Of a stretch of DNA of 64,000 bases, positions 51,494 through 60,463 are shown in pieces. This DNA is from Streptomyces sp. R28 (GTDB lineage Bacteria; Actinomycetota; Actinomycetes; Streptomycetales; Streptomycetaceae). The translations under genes and the position numbers were made by a program. Under the pieces are notes generated by a model that did no database searches, was not told the DNA's origin, and was given only the letters and a program-made list of their open reading frames with translations. Every line of letters begins with the position of its first letter. Position 1 is the first letter of the stretch. The stretch spans positions 9,661,001-9,725,000 of the forward strand of contig NZ_CP163439.1 in the NCBI RefSeq assembly GCF_041052385.1, given 5' to 3'.

Positions 51494-52609
51494 ATGGCCG
51501 ACATCCAGGGCTCCTACGACGACCTGTTCACCGCCGTGCCGAACGCGCTGGCCGACATGCTGGACGCCGGGGACGCGGGCGGCTCCGTCGCCGTCTTCGT
51601 GGACGGCGAGCCGGTGGTGGACGTGTGGGGCGGGTTCGCGGACGCGGACCGCACGATCCCGTGGGAGCGCGACACGATCGTCAACGTCTGGTCCGTCACC
51701 AAGACGATGACGGCGCTGTGCGCACTGATCCTCGCCGACCGGGGCGAGCTCGATCTCGCCGCGCCGGTCTGCCGCTACTGGCCAGAGTTCGGCGCGGCGG
51801 GCAAGGAGAAGGTGCTGGTACGCCATCTGCTCGCGCACACCGCCGGCCTGCCCGACTGGGACGGGCCGGTCGAGGAGCTGTACGACTGGCCCTCCGTCAC
51901 GGCACGGCTCGCGGCGCGCGCTCCTCGGTGGGAGCCGGGCACGGCGGCCGGTTACCACTCGCTCACTCAGGGATTCCTGGTGGGCGAGGTCGTACGCCGT
52001 GTCACCGGCCGCGACGTGGGCGAGTTCCTGGCCCATGAGGTGACCGGGCCGCTGGGCGCGGACTTCCACATCGGGCTGTCCGCCGAGCACGACCGTCGGG
52101 TCGCCCGCGCGATCCCGCCGACGGGGCAGGACGAGGACTACGCGGCGAGTGCGCCCGGCAATCCGGCCGGCTCGGAGGCGGGGAACGCGGTGCGCCTCTG
52201 GGACGGGAACAGCCTGGCCTGGCGCCGCGCGCAGATCCCCGCGGCGAGTGGATTCGGCAATGCCCGCTCGGTGGCCCTCGTGCAGTCCCTGCTCGCCTGC
52301 GGGGGAGAGGTGCGCGGGGCGCGGCTGCTGTCCCGGGCCGGCTGCGACCGCGCGCGGGAGGAACAGTTCGACGGTGACGACCGCGTCCTGGGCATGCCGA
52401 TGCGGTGGGGCCTGGGGTACGGCCTGTTCGGCAGCACGTACGGCTGGGGCGGCTGGGGCGGTTCCCTGGTGATGATCGAGCCCGACAGCCGGATGGTGGT
52501 GGCATACGTGACGCAGCAGATGCGCGAACCCGCCGAGGACACGCGGGGGATGGAGATCGTGACTGCCGCCTACGAAGGGCTGCAAGGGCTGCAAGGGGTG
52601 CGCGGCTAG
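51494..52609 (+). CDS. Class C beta-lactamase-fold serine hydrolase
   Basis: 371 residues from ATG 51494. Ser-x-x-Lys is SVTK (Ser about 67) in VNVWSVTKTMTALCALIL; Tyr-x-Ser is YHS in TAAGYHSLTQGFLVGE; the third element is YGWGGWGGSLV. This is the EstB/LACTB-like esterase group, with no signal peptide. Such enzymes act as carboxylesterases rather than beta-lactamases. It lies 44 bp after the fucosidase gene and is convergent with lacI; a deacylase role on glycans is possible but unproven. Confidence 0.88.
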   Translation: MADIQGSYDDLFTAVPNALADMLDAGDAGGSVAVFVDGEPVVDVWGGFADADRTIPWERDTIVNVWSVTKTMTALCALILADRGELDLAAPVCRYWPEFGAAGKEKVLVRHLLAHTAGLPDWDGPVEELYDWPSVTARLAARAPRWEPGTAAGYHSLTQGFLVGEVVRRVTGRDVGEFLAHEVTGPLGADFHIGLSAEHDRRVARAIPPTGQDEDYAASAPGNPAGSEAGNAVRLWDGNSLAWRRAQIPAASGFGNARSVALVQSLLACGGEVRGARLLSRAGCDRAREEQFDGDDRVLGMPMRWGLGYGLFGSTYGWGGWGGSLVMIEPDSRMVVAYVTQQMREPAEDTRGMEIVTAAYEGLQGLQGVRG

Positions 52610-52681
52610 AGCCGTACGGCCGGGGGGTGCGGGCTCCCGGGGTGGCGGGAGGTGAGCGTCCGACGGCGTTCCCCGAGGCCG

Positions 52682-53728
52682 TCACCCGCCCCGCGCCACC
52701 CCCGTACTGCCCCGCTCGATCAACCGCGGCACCGGCACCCGCACCGCCCGCGCCGACCCCCCGTCCACGAGGGCGGTCAGTTCACGCGCCGCCGTGCGGC
52801 CGAACTCCACGCTGTCCCGGGACAGGGCCGACAGCCACGGCTTGACCATGCGGCACAGCGCCGAGTCCTCCCAGGACACCACCGAGACGTCCGCCGGTAC
52901 GGAGAACCCGAGTTCGGCCGCGGCGGCCGCCCCGGCGACGGCCATCACGTCGTTGTCGTAGATCAGGGCGGTCGGGGGAGCGGTGCCCTCCAGCACCCGG
53001 CGGGTGACCGCCGCGCCCTCGGCGTCGGAGTAGTCGGTGGTCACCGACCTCACCTCGGACAGGCCACGGCGCCCGGCCTCGGCGCGCAGGGTGCGGATCC
53101 GGCGCTCGGTGTGGGCGAGCCCCGGCAGACCGGCGATGTGCACGATCCGCCGGTGGCCCAGGGCGTAGAGGCCGTCCACGACCGACGCCATCGCGCCCGC
53201 GTCGTCCGCCCAGACGGTCGAGAGGCCGGGGTGGCGTTCGTCGGGTGCGCCGCCGATCACCACGGCGGGCAGGCCGAGTTCGTCGAGCAGGTCCGGGCGG
53301 GGATCGTCGGTGCGGGGGTCGACGACCAGGACGCCGTCCACACGGTGCTCGGCCCACCAGCGCCGGTACACCGCGCACTCGTCGGCGACGTCCTCCACCA
53401 CCTGGAAGAGCAGGCCGAGATGACGCTCCGCCAGCACCTCCTGGATGCCCGACACGAGCTGCAGGAAGAAGGAGTCCACGCCCAGCGTGTCGGCCGGACG
53501 CGCCAGCACGAAGCCCACCGTCGCCGCACCCTCCCCGGACAGGGCGCGTGCCGCCGTACTGGGCCGCCAGCCCAGCTCCTCGGCGACCCGCCGCACCCGG
53601 TCGCGGGTCTCCTCCGACACGCCGGGCCGGCCGTTCAAGGCGAAGGAGACGGCGCTCTGGGAGACCCCCGCGTGTCGCGCTATGTCCTTCATCGTCGGCC
53701 GACGGGCCGGTGAGCGCTTGCCTGACAT
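52682..53728 (-). CDS. LacI-family transcriptional repressor
   Basis: 348 residues from ATG 53728; the upstream in-frame extension to 53830 is not needed because homology begins MSGKRSPARRPTMKDIARHA. HTH: TMKDIARHAGVSQSAVSFAL, with the hinge-helix residues STAARALSG. The periplasmic-binding-protein-like core has VDGVLVVDPRTDD, ALGHRRIVHIAGL and VSVVSWEDSALCR. It is divergent from the sugar ABC operon, with four operator-like copies in between, so it should repress that operon and itself until a glycan-derived sugar binds. Confidence 0.93.
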   Translation of the reverse strand: MSGKRSPARRPTMKDIARHAGVSQSAVSFALNGRPGVSEETRDRVRRVAEELGWRPSTAARALSGEGAATVGFVLARPADTLGVDSFFLQLVSGIQEVLAERHLGLLFQVVEDVADECAVYRRWWAEHRVDGVLVVDPRTDDPRPDLLDELGLPAVVIGGAPDERHPGLSTVWADDAGAMASVVDGLYALGHRRIVHIAGLPGLAHTERRIRTLRAEAGRRGLSEVRSVTTDYSDAEGAAVTRRVLEGTAPPTALIYDNDVMAVAGAAAAAELGFSVPADVSVVSWEDSALCRMVKPWLSALSRDSVEFGRTAARELTALVDGGSARAVRVPVPRLIERGSTGVARGG

Positions 53729-53771
53729 GCTGATTCCCCATTCCGGCGACACATTCCGGGAGCAGTATGCA

Positions 53772-53849
53772 CTAATGCGGTTCAGGGCCGTGTGCCTAAT
53801 GCGGTTCAGCTCGGTGACCCTAATGCGCATTAGTCACTAATGAAATTAG
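53772..53849. promoter_or_regulatory. Array of four LacI operator copies
   Basis: CTAATGCGGTTCAG at 53772-53785 and again at 53796-53809; the perfect dyad CTAATGCGCATTAG at 53820-53833; and CTAATGAAATTAG at 53837-53849. Starts are 24, 24 and 17 bp apart. The third is the likely high-affinity site; the first two keep only the left half-site. The array lies between divergent lacI and the sugar-importer operon. Confidence 0.85.
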
Positions 53850-53936
53850 CTCCGTGAGAGCCATTGACGGGCCTGTGGAGCGGCGTGCAGGGTCTGCCTC
53901 GTCGACCAACTCGCCTGCAAAGGAGGACGGTTCACG

Positions 53937-55229
53937 GTGCCTGTTTCCCGTAGAGCCCTCGCTGCCGCATTCGCCGTCTGTGTCGTCCTGCCGCTCAGCG
54001 CCTGCGGCTCGGGAGGAGGCGACGGCGGCACGGCCGACGCCTCCGGCAAGATCGAGGGCGACATCACCTTTCAGACCTGGAATCTCCGCGCCAACTTCAA
54101 GCCGTACTTCGAAGGCCTGATCGCCGACTTCGAGAAGAAGTACCCCGGCACCCATGTGAAGTGGATCGACCAGCCCGCCGAGGGCTACGCCGACAAGATC
54201 AGCGCCGACGCGGCCGGCGGCACCCTCCCGGACGTCGTCAACGTCTCGCCCGACCTGGTCGCCCCGCTCGCCAAGGCGGGCCTCGCGCTCGACCTGGACA
54301 AGGCGGCGCCCCAGTACGAGAAGGAGTACCTGTCCGGCGCCTGGGCCGGCCATCGGATACCGGGCATGACGGGCACGTACGCCTTTCCCTGGTATCTCAA
54401 CACCGGCCCGCTCTTCTACAACAAGTCCCTCTTCAAGGAGGCGGGGCTCGACGCCGGGCAGCCGCCGAAGACGTACGACGAGGTCTTCGACGCCGCGTTG
54501 AAGATGGCGGAGAAGACCGACGGCAAGGTCGCCACGCTCGCCAACGTGCCCACCATCGAGGACTTCGGCCGCTACGGCGTCGAGCTGATGAACAAGGAGG
54601 GCACCGCTTTCTCCTTCAACAACGCAAAGGGAGTCGAACTCCTCACCAAGTACAAGGAGTTGTACGACGCCAAGGCCCTCGACCCGCAGGCGCTGACCGC
54701 CACCCCCGAGTCGTCCGGCAAGAAATTCCTCACCGGGGCCGTCGCCATGAACCCCGGCAGCGCACTGGACCTCGGCAACTTCAAGAAGCAGGCGCCCAAC
54801 CTGTACAGGAACATCGGGATCACCGACCAGATCACCAGCACCGGGCACGTCAACATGTACGTGATGGGCGTGATGGTCAACGCGCGGACGAAGCGTGCGC
54901 CCGCCGCGGTCGCCTTCGCCCACTACGTCACCGACGCCGAGCACCAGATGTCCTTCGCCAAGCAGGTCGCCATCTTCCCCAGCACCGCCGGCTCGCTCGA
55001 CGACCCGTACTTCACCAAGGAGGACGGCACCGACGAGACGCGTGTGCGGGTCGCCGCGGCCAAGTCCCTGAAGAACGCCGTCAATTACACGCCCGTGCTG
55101 TTCAGCGAGCAGATGAAGACCGAGCTGCGCAACGAGGTCGCCAAGGCGTTGCAGGGCAAGGAGAGCCCGAAGGAAGCTCTTGACAACGCCGTCGAGGCCT
55201 GCAACCGGCTTCTCCAGCAGCAGGGATAG
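53937..55229 (+). CDS. ABC sugar-importer solute-binding lipoprotein
   Basis: 430 residues from GTG 53937 (AAAGGAGG 9 nt upstream). Lipoprotein signal: SRRALAAAFAVCVVLPLSAC, with the lipid Cys in LSAC. A family 1 (MalE/UgpB-type) binding protein: FQTWNLRANFKPYFEGLI, ISADAAGGTLPDVVNVSPD, GTYAFPWYLNTGPLFYNKSL and GAVAMNPGSALDLG. It captures an oligosaccharide for the two permeases that follow; the ATPase is not in the operon, so a shared MsiK-type ATPase is expected. Directly downstream of the LacI operators. Confidence 0.93.
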   Translation: MPVSRRALAAAFAVCVVLPLSACGSGGGDGGTADASGKIEGDITFQTWNLRANFKPYFEGLIADFEKKYPGTHVKWIDQPAEGYADKISADAAGGTLPDVVNVSPDLVAPLAKAGLALDLDKAAPQYEKEYLSGAWAGHRIPGMTGTYAFPWYLNTGPLFYNKSLFKEAGLDAGQPPKTYDEVFDAALKMAEKTDGKVATLANVPTIEDFGRYGVELMNKEGTAFSFNNAKGVELLTKYKELYDAKALDPQALTATPESSGKKFLTGAVAMNPGSALDLGNFKKQAPNLYRNIGITDQITSTGHVNMYVMGVMVNARTKRAPAAVAFAHYVTDAEHQMSFAKQVAIFPSTAGSLDDPYFTKEDGTDETRVRVAAAKSLKNAVNYTPVLFSEQMKTELRNEVAKALQGKESPKEALDNAVEACNRLLQQQG

Positions 55230-55235
55230 CCCGCG

Positions 55236-56171
55236 ATGGCCACCTCGACCGTCTCCCGGGCGCGGCGCCCGGCGCCCAAGGTGCGGCGCCCGGAGCAGCG
55301 AGTGCGGCGCCAACTGGCAACCAGCCCATGGCTGTTCGCGGCCCCGGGACTGCTGATCGCCGGCGCCTTCATCCTGTACCCGTTCGTCTCCACGCTGGTC
55401 AACGCCTTCACCGACCGCCGCACCCTGATCCCGGGCCGGTTCGTGGGCCTCGCCAACTTCCGCGAGCTGCTGAACGACGACATGTTCTGGATCGGTCTGC
55501 GCAACAGCACGCTCTATGTCGTCGGCGTCGTCCCCGCCCTCGTCGTCCTGCCCCTACTGCTCGCGCTGCTGGTGCAGAAGAACATCCCCGGCATCACCTT
55601 CTTCCGGTCCGCCTTCTACACCCCGGTCGTCGCCTCGATCGTCGTGGTCGGGCTGATCTGGGTGTGGCTGCTCGACGAGCGGGGCCTGGTGAACTCGCTC
55701 CTGGAGGCCATCGGGGTCGGCCGCGTCGGTTTTCTCAGCGACCAGTGGCTGCTGCTGTCGAGCGCCATGGCCGTGACGGTCTGGAAGGGCCTCGGCTACT
55801 ACATGATCATTTATCTGGCCGCGCTCGCCAACGTACCGCGCGAGCTGCACGAGGCGGCGGCCGTCGACGGAGCGGGCGCCGTCCGCCGCTTCCTCACGGT
55901 CACCGTGCCCGCCGTCCGCTCCACGATGGTCCTGGTCGGGGCGCTCTCCTCGGTCGCCGCGTTCAAGGTGTTCTCCGAGGTGTATCTGATGGCCGGCCCG
56001 AGCGGCGGCCCGGCGGGCGAGGACACCACCCTCGTCATGCTCGTCCAGCGCACCGGCACCGGACTGACCGGCCGCGTCGGTTATGCCTCGGCCATCTCGG
56101 TCGTCGTCTTCGTCGTCACCGTCGCCCTGATGCTGCTAGTGCTGCGCGCGGACCGGAGGGACGAGTCATGA
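55236..56171 (+). CDS. ABC sugar-importer permease, MalF type
   Basis: 311 residues from ATG 55236, six bytes after the binding-protein stop. About six membrane helices (LFAAPGLLIAGAFILYPFVS first); the cytoplasmic EAA loop is ELHEAAAVDGAGAVRRFLTV, which contacts the ATPase. It forms the channel with the next gene product, overlapping it by 4 nt (ATGA). Confidence 0.93.
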   Translation: MATSTVSRARRPAPKVRRPEQRVRRQLATSPWLFAAPGLLIAGAFILYPFVSTLVNAFTDRRTLIPGRFVGLANFRELLNDDMFWIGLRNSTLYVVGVVPALVVLPLLLALLVQKNIPGITFFRSAFYTPVVASIVVVGLIWVWLLDERGLVNSLLEAIGVGRVGFLSDQWLLLSSAMAVTVWKGLGYYMIIYLAALANVPRELHEAAAVDGAGAVRRFLTVTVPAVRSTMVLVGALSSVAAFKVFSEVYLMAGPSGGPAGEDTTLVMLVQRTGTGLTGRVGYASAISVVVFVVTVALMLLVLRADRRDES

Positions 56172-57076
56172 GCGTGCTGGAGAAGGTACGGCCCGCCGCT
56201 TCGAGGCCGGCCGTCGCCCGCGAACCCCGCGTCACCGACGAACACGGCCGCCGCGTCCGCGCAGGGGAACTCGTCCTGCGCTATCTGCTCCTGCTCGCCG
56301 TACTCGCCCTCACCGTCGGCCCGTTCCTCTGGCAGCTGTCGACCTCGCTCAAGGGCCCCACCGAGGACATCTTCAGCTCCCCGCCGAAGTTCCTGCCCGG
56401 CGACCCCACCCTGCACAACTACGAGCGGGTCGCCGACACCATCCCCGTCTGGGACTACGCCCTCAATTCGCTGAAGGTCGCCACCGCCAACGTCGTCACC
56501 AACTGCGCCGGCTCGGCACTCGCCGGCTACGCCCTCGCCCGGCTGCGCTACCGGGGCCGCCGCGCGGCCACCCTGGCCTTCGTCCTGGCGATGCTCGTGC
56601 CCGTGGAGGGCATCATCATCGCCCAGTTCACGACCATGCGGGAGCTCGGCCTCAACAACACCCTCATCGGCGTGATCCTGCCCGGCTGCATCGGTGCCAT
56701 GAACGTCCTGCTGATGCGCAACGCCTTCCTCAACCTGCCGTACGAGATCGAGGAGGCGGCCTACGTCGACGGCGCCGACGTCTGGCAGCGGTTCCTGCGG
56801 ATCGCGCTGCCGTCCGTGAAGGGGACCGTCGCCGTCGTCGCGATCTTCGCCTTCATGGGCGCCTGGGACGACTTCCTGTGGCCGCTCATCGTGCTGAGCG
56901 ACCCGTCCAAGTTCACGCTGACCATCGGCCTCAACTATCTGCACGGCACCTTCGCGGGCGACGAACGCCTCGTCGCCGCCGGCACGATCATCGCCGTCGC
57001 CCCGCTGATCGCCCTCTTCGCCTGTCTGCAGCGGTACTTCTTCCGCGGGGTCGGCGAGGGCGCCGTCAAGGGCTGA
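56168..57076 (+). CDS. ABC sugar-importer permease, MalG type
   Basis: 302 residues from ATG 56168. Six helices; the EAA motif is EIEEAAYVDGADVWQRFLRIALPSV-like (key residues EEAAYVDGA and the following Gly). WQLSTSLKGPTEDIFSSPP near the N-terminus and the C-terminal YFFRGVGEGAVKG are typical of MalG partners. Completes the importer; followed after 62 bp by the GH5-like gene, so importer and hydrolases share regulation. Confidence 0.93.
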   Translation: MSVLEKVRPAASRPAVAREPRVTDEHGRRVRAGELVLRYLLLLAVLALTVGPFLWQLSTSLKGPTEDIFSSPPKFLPGDPTLHNYERVADTIPVWDYALNSLKVATANVVTNCAGSALAGYALARLRYRGRRAATLAFVLAMLVPVEGIIIAQFTTMRELGLNNTLIGVILPGCIGAMNVLLMRNAFLNLPYEIEEAAYVDGADVWQRFLRIALPSVKGTVAVVAIFAFMGAWDDFLWPLIVLSDPSKFTLTIGLNYLHGTFAGDERLVAAGTIIAVAPLIALFACLQRYFFRGVGEGAVKG

Positions 57077-57138
57077 CCACCTCCAGGGCCGGCCCCACCC
57101 CCGGATACCTCCGTCGCACCCCCGTCACAAGGACACGC

Positions 57139-58407
57139 ATGCCTTCTGCCGTGCGCTTCGGCGTCAACTACACCCCCAGCGAAGGGTGGTTCCACCACTG
57201 GCTCGACTTCGACCTCGACTCCGTACGCGCCGACCTCGACTCCATCGCGGCGCTGGGCCTCGACCACATCCGGGTGTTCCCGCTGTGGCCCTACTTCCAG
57301 CCGAATCGTTCGCTGATTCGGCCCACGGCCGTCGAGCAACTCGTACAGCTCGTCGACGCCGCCGCCGAACGCGGCCTCGACGTCAACGTGGACGGTCTGC
57401 AGGGCCACTTGAGCAGCTTCGACTTCCTCCCGGCCTGGACCCGGACCTGGCACCGCCGGAACCTGTTCACCGACCCGGACGTCCTCGACGGCCAGGCGGC
57501 CTACCTGCGCACCCTCGCCGCCGCCCTGGCCGACCGGCCGGGCTTCCTCGGCATGACCCTCGGCAACGAGGTCAACCAGTTCTCGGCGGGCCCGCATCCC
57601 GACCCCGACCGGGCGACCGAGGCGGAGATCGACCGCTGGCTGGCACGCATGCTCGCCGCCTGCGAGGAGGGCGCCCCCGGGCGGCTGCACCTGCACGCCG
57701 AGTACGACGCCACCTGGTACCAGGACGACCAGCCGTTCACCCCCGCCCAGGCCGCCCGGCACGGAGCCGTCACGGCCGTGCACTCCTGGGTCTTCAACGG
57801 CACCGCCCAGCGCCACGGCCGCAACTCCGTGCAGACCGAGCATCATGCCGCGTACCTCGTCGAGCTGAGCAAGGCCTGGGCCGACGACCCGCATCGCCCG
57901 GTCTGGCTCCAGGAGGTCGGCGCGCCCGCACCCCTGGTCCCGCCCGAGCAGGCCGCCGCCTTCACCGAGGCGACCGTCGCGAACGCCCTGGACTGTCCCG
58001 ACCTGTGGGGCATCACCTGGTGGTGCTCGCACGACGTGTCCCGTGAGCTGGCCGACTTCCCCGAACTCGAATACGGGCTGGGCCTGTTGACCAATGACCG
58101 CAAGCCCAAGGACACGGCCGGTGTGCTGGCGCGGGCGGCCGGCGAGCGGCACGCGTACGCGCCCGCGCCGCGGACCATCGCGCTCGTCGTTCCCGCCGAC
58201 CCGGCCAGGCGCTCGTCCTGCGGCCCCGGCAGCCCCGTCTTCGACGCCTTCTTCCGGCTCACCGCCGACGGCGCCCGCCCCACCACCGTCCTCGACACCC
58301 GCGCGGACGACCAGGACCACCTCGCCGCGCGCGGCATCACCGAGGTCGTCACTTCCGATCAGGTACTCCCCGCCCCACAAGGACTCCCAGGAGGCACCCG
58401 CTCGTGA
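57139..58407 (+). CDS. GH5-type glycoside hydrolase, possible beta-mannosidase
   Basis: 422 residues from ATG 57139 (AAGGA upstream). No signal peptide, so intracellular. (beta/alpha)8 barrel beginning RFGVNYTPSEGWFHHWLDF, with DHIRVFPLWPYFQPN; acid/base Glu in MTLGNEVNQF (about residue 144) and nucleophile Glu in PVWLQEVGAP (about 259), as in clan GH-A family 5. The opening resembles subfamily GH5_18, whose studied members cleave beta-mannosyl-GlcNAc at the N-glycan core; that link is from memory. It lies between the importer and the GH85 gene (GTGA overlap), fitting a cytoplasmic beta-mannosidase for imported N-glycan cores. Confidence 0.8.
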   Translation: MPSAVRFGVNYTPSEGWFHHWLDFDLDSVRADLDSIAALGLDHIRVFPLWPYFQPNRSLIRPTAVEQLVQLVDAAAERGLDVNVDGLQGHLSSFDFLPAWTRTWHRRNLFTDPDVLDGQAAYLRTLAAALADRPGFLGMTLGNEVNQFSAGPHPDPDRATEAEIDRWLARMLAACEEGAPGRLHLHAEYDATWYQDDQPFTPAQAARHGAVTAVHSWVFNGTAQRHGRNSVQTEHHAAYLVELSKAWADDPHRPVWLQEVGAPAPLVPPEQAAAFTEATVANALDCPDLWGITWWCSHDVSRELADFPELEYGLGLLTNDRKPKDTAGVLARAAGERHAYAPAPRTIALVVPADPARRSSCGPGSPVFDAFFRLTADGARPTTVLDTRADDQDHLAARGITEVVTSDQVLPAPQGLPGGTRS

Positions 58408-60416
58408 ACCCCACCAGACGCACCGTCCTGCTCGCCGGCGCCGCGGCCGCCCTGCTGCCGCCGACCTCCTCGCCCGCGACGGCCGCCCCCAGGACGAAGG
58501 CAGCCGCGCTCCAGCCGTACGCCTCCTACTGGTACCCCGACTCGCTGCCCTCCGGCACCCCGGGCACCGGAATCAGCTGGCGCAGCCTGAAGTCCTGGCG
58601 TCCGGCCGACGACCCGGACCTCGCCCTCAACGCGGCGACCGTGCCGCTCGCCCCGCGCTTCACCCCGACTCCGGTGAACACGACCGCCCGCGCCGGTCAG
58701 GCCCGCGTCCAGTCCCTCGTGTCCTTCGGGCCCACCGCCGGCAACCCTTCCCAGGGCTCGGCCACCGCCGAGTACTACGCCCTCACCCACTGGGCGTACA
58801 TCGACGAGCTGGTCTTCTGGGGCGGCTCGTCGGGGGAGGGGCTGATCCTCGCGCCGAACGCGCCGATCGTCGACGCCGCCCACCGGCATGGTGTGCCCGT
58901 CCTCGGCAACGTCTTCCTGCCACCCGTCGCCTACGGCGGGCAGTTGCAGTGGACCCGCGACCTGGTGCAGAAGGACGCGGCCGGGCGGTATCCGCTGGCC
59001 GAACGGCTGGTCGCGGTCGCGGACGCGTACGGGTTCGACGGGTGGTTCGTCAACGCCGAGACGAGCGGCGGGAACGCCGCGCTGGGTGCGGACATGCTGG
59101 GTTTCATGCGCCGGTTGAAGGCGCTCGCCAAGGCCGAGGGCCAGCGGGTGACCTGGTACGACTCGATGACCGTGAACGGGGCCGTGAGCTGGCAGGGGGC
59201 GCTCGACTCCCAGAACGAGGCGTTCTTCCGGGCGGCCGACGACATGTTCGTCGACTTCCGGTGGACGGCTGCGAAGCTGACCTCGTCGGGGCAGCGGGCC
59301 CAGCAACTGGGCCGTAGCCGCTATGAGTTGTGGGCGGGCGTCGACGTCGAGGCGAACGGCTGGAACTCGTCCGTGAACTGGGACGCGATCGTGCCGCGCG
59401 ACAAGGCGCACGTCGTGTCGGTCGGCTTCTACCGGCCCGAGTGGACGCGCAATCACCTGCGGGCGGACGGGCGCACACCGGAGGCCTTCCACGCCGCCGA
59501 CGACCGGTTCTGGACCGGGCGGTCGCTGGATCCGTCGCGGCCGGACGGTACGGACGGCTGGCGGGCGGCGGCGTTGTCCGTGGCCGACCGGTCGACGGTC
59601 GCGGCGGTGCCGTTCGCGAGCGTGTTCAACACCGGGCACGGGCTGCGGTGGTACGAGGACGGGGAGGTGACGTCGGACGCGCCGTGGAACCACCTGGGCC
59701 TGCAGGACCGGCTGCCGTCCCGGCGCTGGGCCGTGCACACCGAGGGACGGCGGCCCGCTGTGCACTTCGACTTCGCGGACGCGTGGCGTGGCGGGAGCAG
59801 CGTGCTCGTCGACGGTGAGTTGGACGAGCCCGCGGTGGTGCAGGTGTATGCGACCCGGCTGCCGCTCACCGCGGACACGGTCGTCGAGCTGACCCACCGG
59901 ACCGACGCGGGGAGCGTACACGTCGAGCTGGCCGTCGCCACCGCCGAACCCACCGCTCCGGCGGCCACACCGCCGTACACCTACTTCCCCGTGACCTCGG
60001 CCGACGGCTGGCAGACCTCGACCGTACGGCTCACCGGCCTGACCGGCACCGTGCACGCGATCGGCGTCCGGCTCACCGCGGCCGACGGCGCACCCGTGCG
60101 GTGGCGGCTCGGCGGCCTCGCGGTGCGCGACACCCCGCACACACCCGCCGCGCCCACCGCCCTGCGCATCACCGCGGCCTCGGGCGGCGACCTGCGCTTC
60201 GCCTGGAGCCCGGCCCCCGGCGACGTACGCCACCACACCCTCCACCGCCTCCTGGCCGACGGCACCCGACGCTTCCTCGGCGGCACCTGTCAGCGCGCGT
60301 TCTTCGCCGGTCGCCTGCGACCCGAACAGGGCGAGGAGGAGGCACGGTTCGAACTGCGCGCCGTAGGGGAGCTCTACACCACGTCGGCCCCCGCGACCGT
60401 CACCCACCGCTGGTAA
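58404..60416 (+). CDS. Secreted GH85 endo-beta-N-acetylglucosaminidase
   Basis: 670 residues from GTG 58404. Signal peptide with twin Arg (MNPTRRTVLLAGAAAALLPP). The GH85 barrel contains ASYWYPDSLPSGTPG, LGNVFLPPVAYGG and the catalytic Asn/Glu in FDGWFVNAETSGG (Asn about 218, Glu about 220; oxazoline mechanism), then FVDFRWTAAKL. The remainder carries beta-sandwich regions (AVHFDFADAWRGGSSVLVDG; a fibronectin-like end). ENGases of this family cut the GlcNAc-GlcNAc bond of N-glycans and release the glycan outside the cell, which would supply the importer just upstream. Confidence 0.92.
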   Translation: MNPTRRTVLLAGAAAALLPPTSSPATAAPRTKAAALQPYASYWYPDSLPSGTPGTGISWRSLKSWRPADDPDLALNAATVPLAPRFTPTPVNTTARAGQARVQSLVSFGPTAGNPSQGSATAEYYALTHWAYIDELVFWGGSSGEGLILAPNAPIVDAAHRHGVPVLGNVFLPPVAYGGQLQWTRDLVQKDAAGRYPLAERLVAVADAYGFDGWFVNAETSGGNAALGADMLGFMRRLKALAKAEGQRVTWYDSMTVNGAVSWQGALDSQNEAFFRAADDMFVDFRWTAAKLTSSGQRAQQLGRSRYELWAGVDVEANGWNSSVNWDAIVPRDKAHVVSVGFYRPEWTRNHLRADGRTPEAFHAADDRFWTGRSLDPSRPDGTDGWRAAALSVADRSTVAAVPFASVFNTGHGLRWYEDGEVTSDAPWNHLGLQDRLPSRRWAVHTEGRRPAVHFDFADAWRGGSSVLVDGELDEPAVVQVYATRLPLTADTVVELTHRTDAGSVHVELAVATAEPTAPAATPPYTYFPVTSADGWQTSTVRLTGLTGTVHAIGVRLTAADGAPVRWRLGGLAVRDTPHTPAAPTALRITAASGGDLRFAWSPAPGDVRHHTLHRLLADGTRRFLGGTCQRAFFAGRLRPEQGEEEARFELRAVGELYTTSAPATVTHRW

Positions 60417-60463
60417 CCACCCGCCGGTAAGCAACCGCCCGGACGACCTACGGAGCACCCCGC

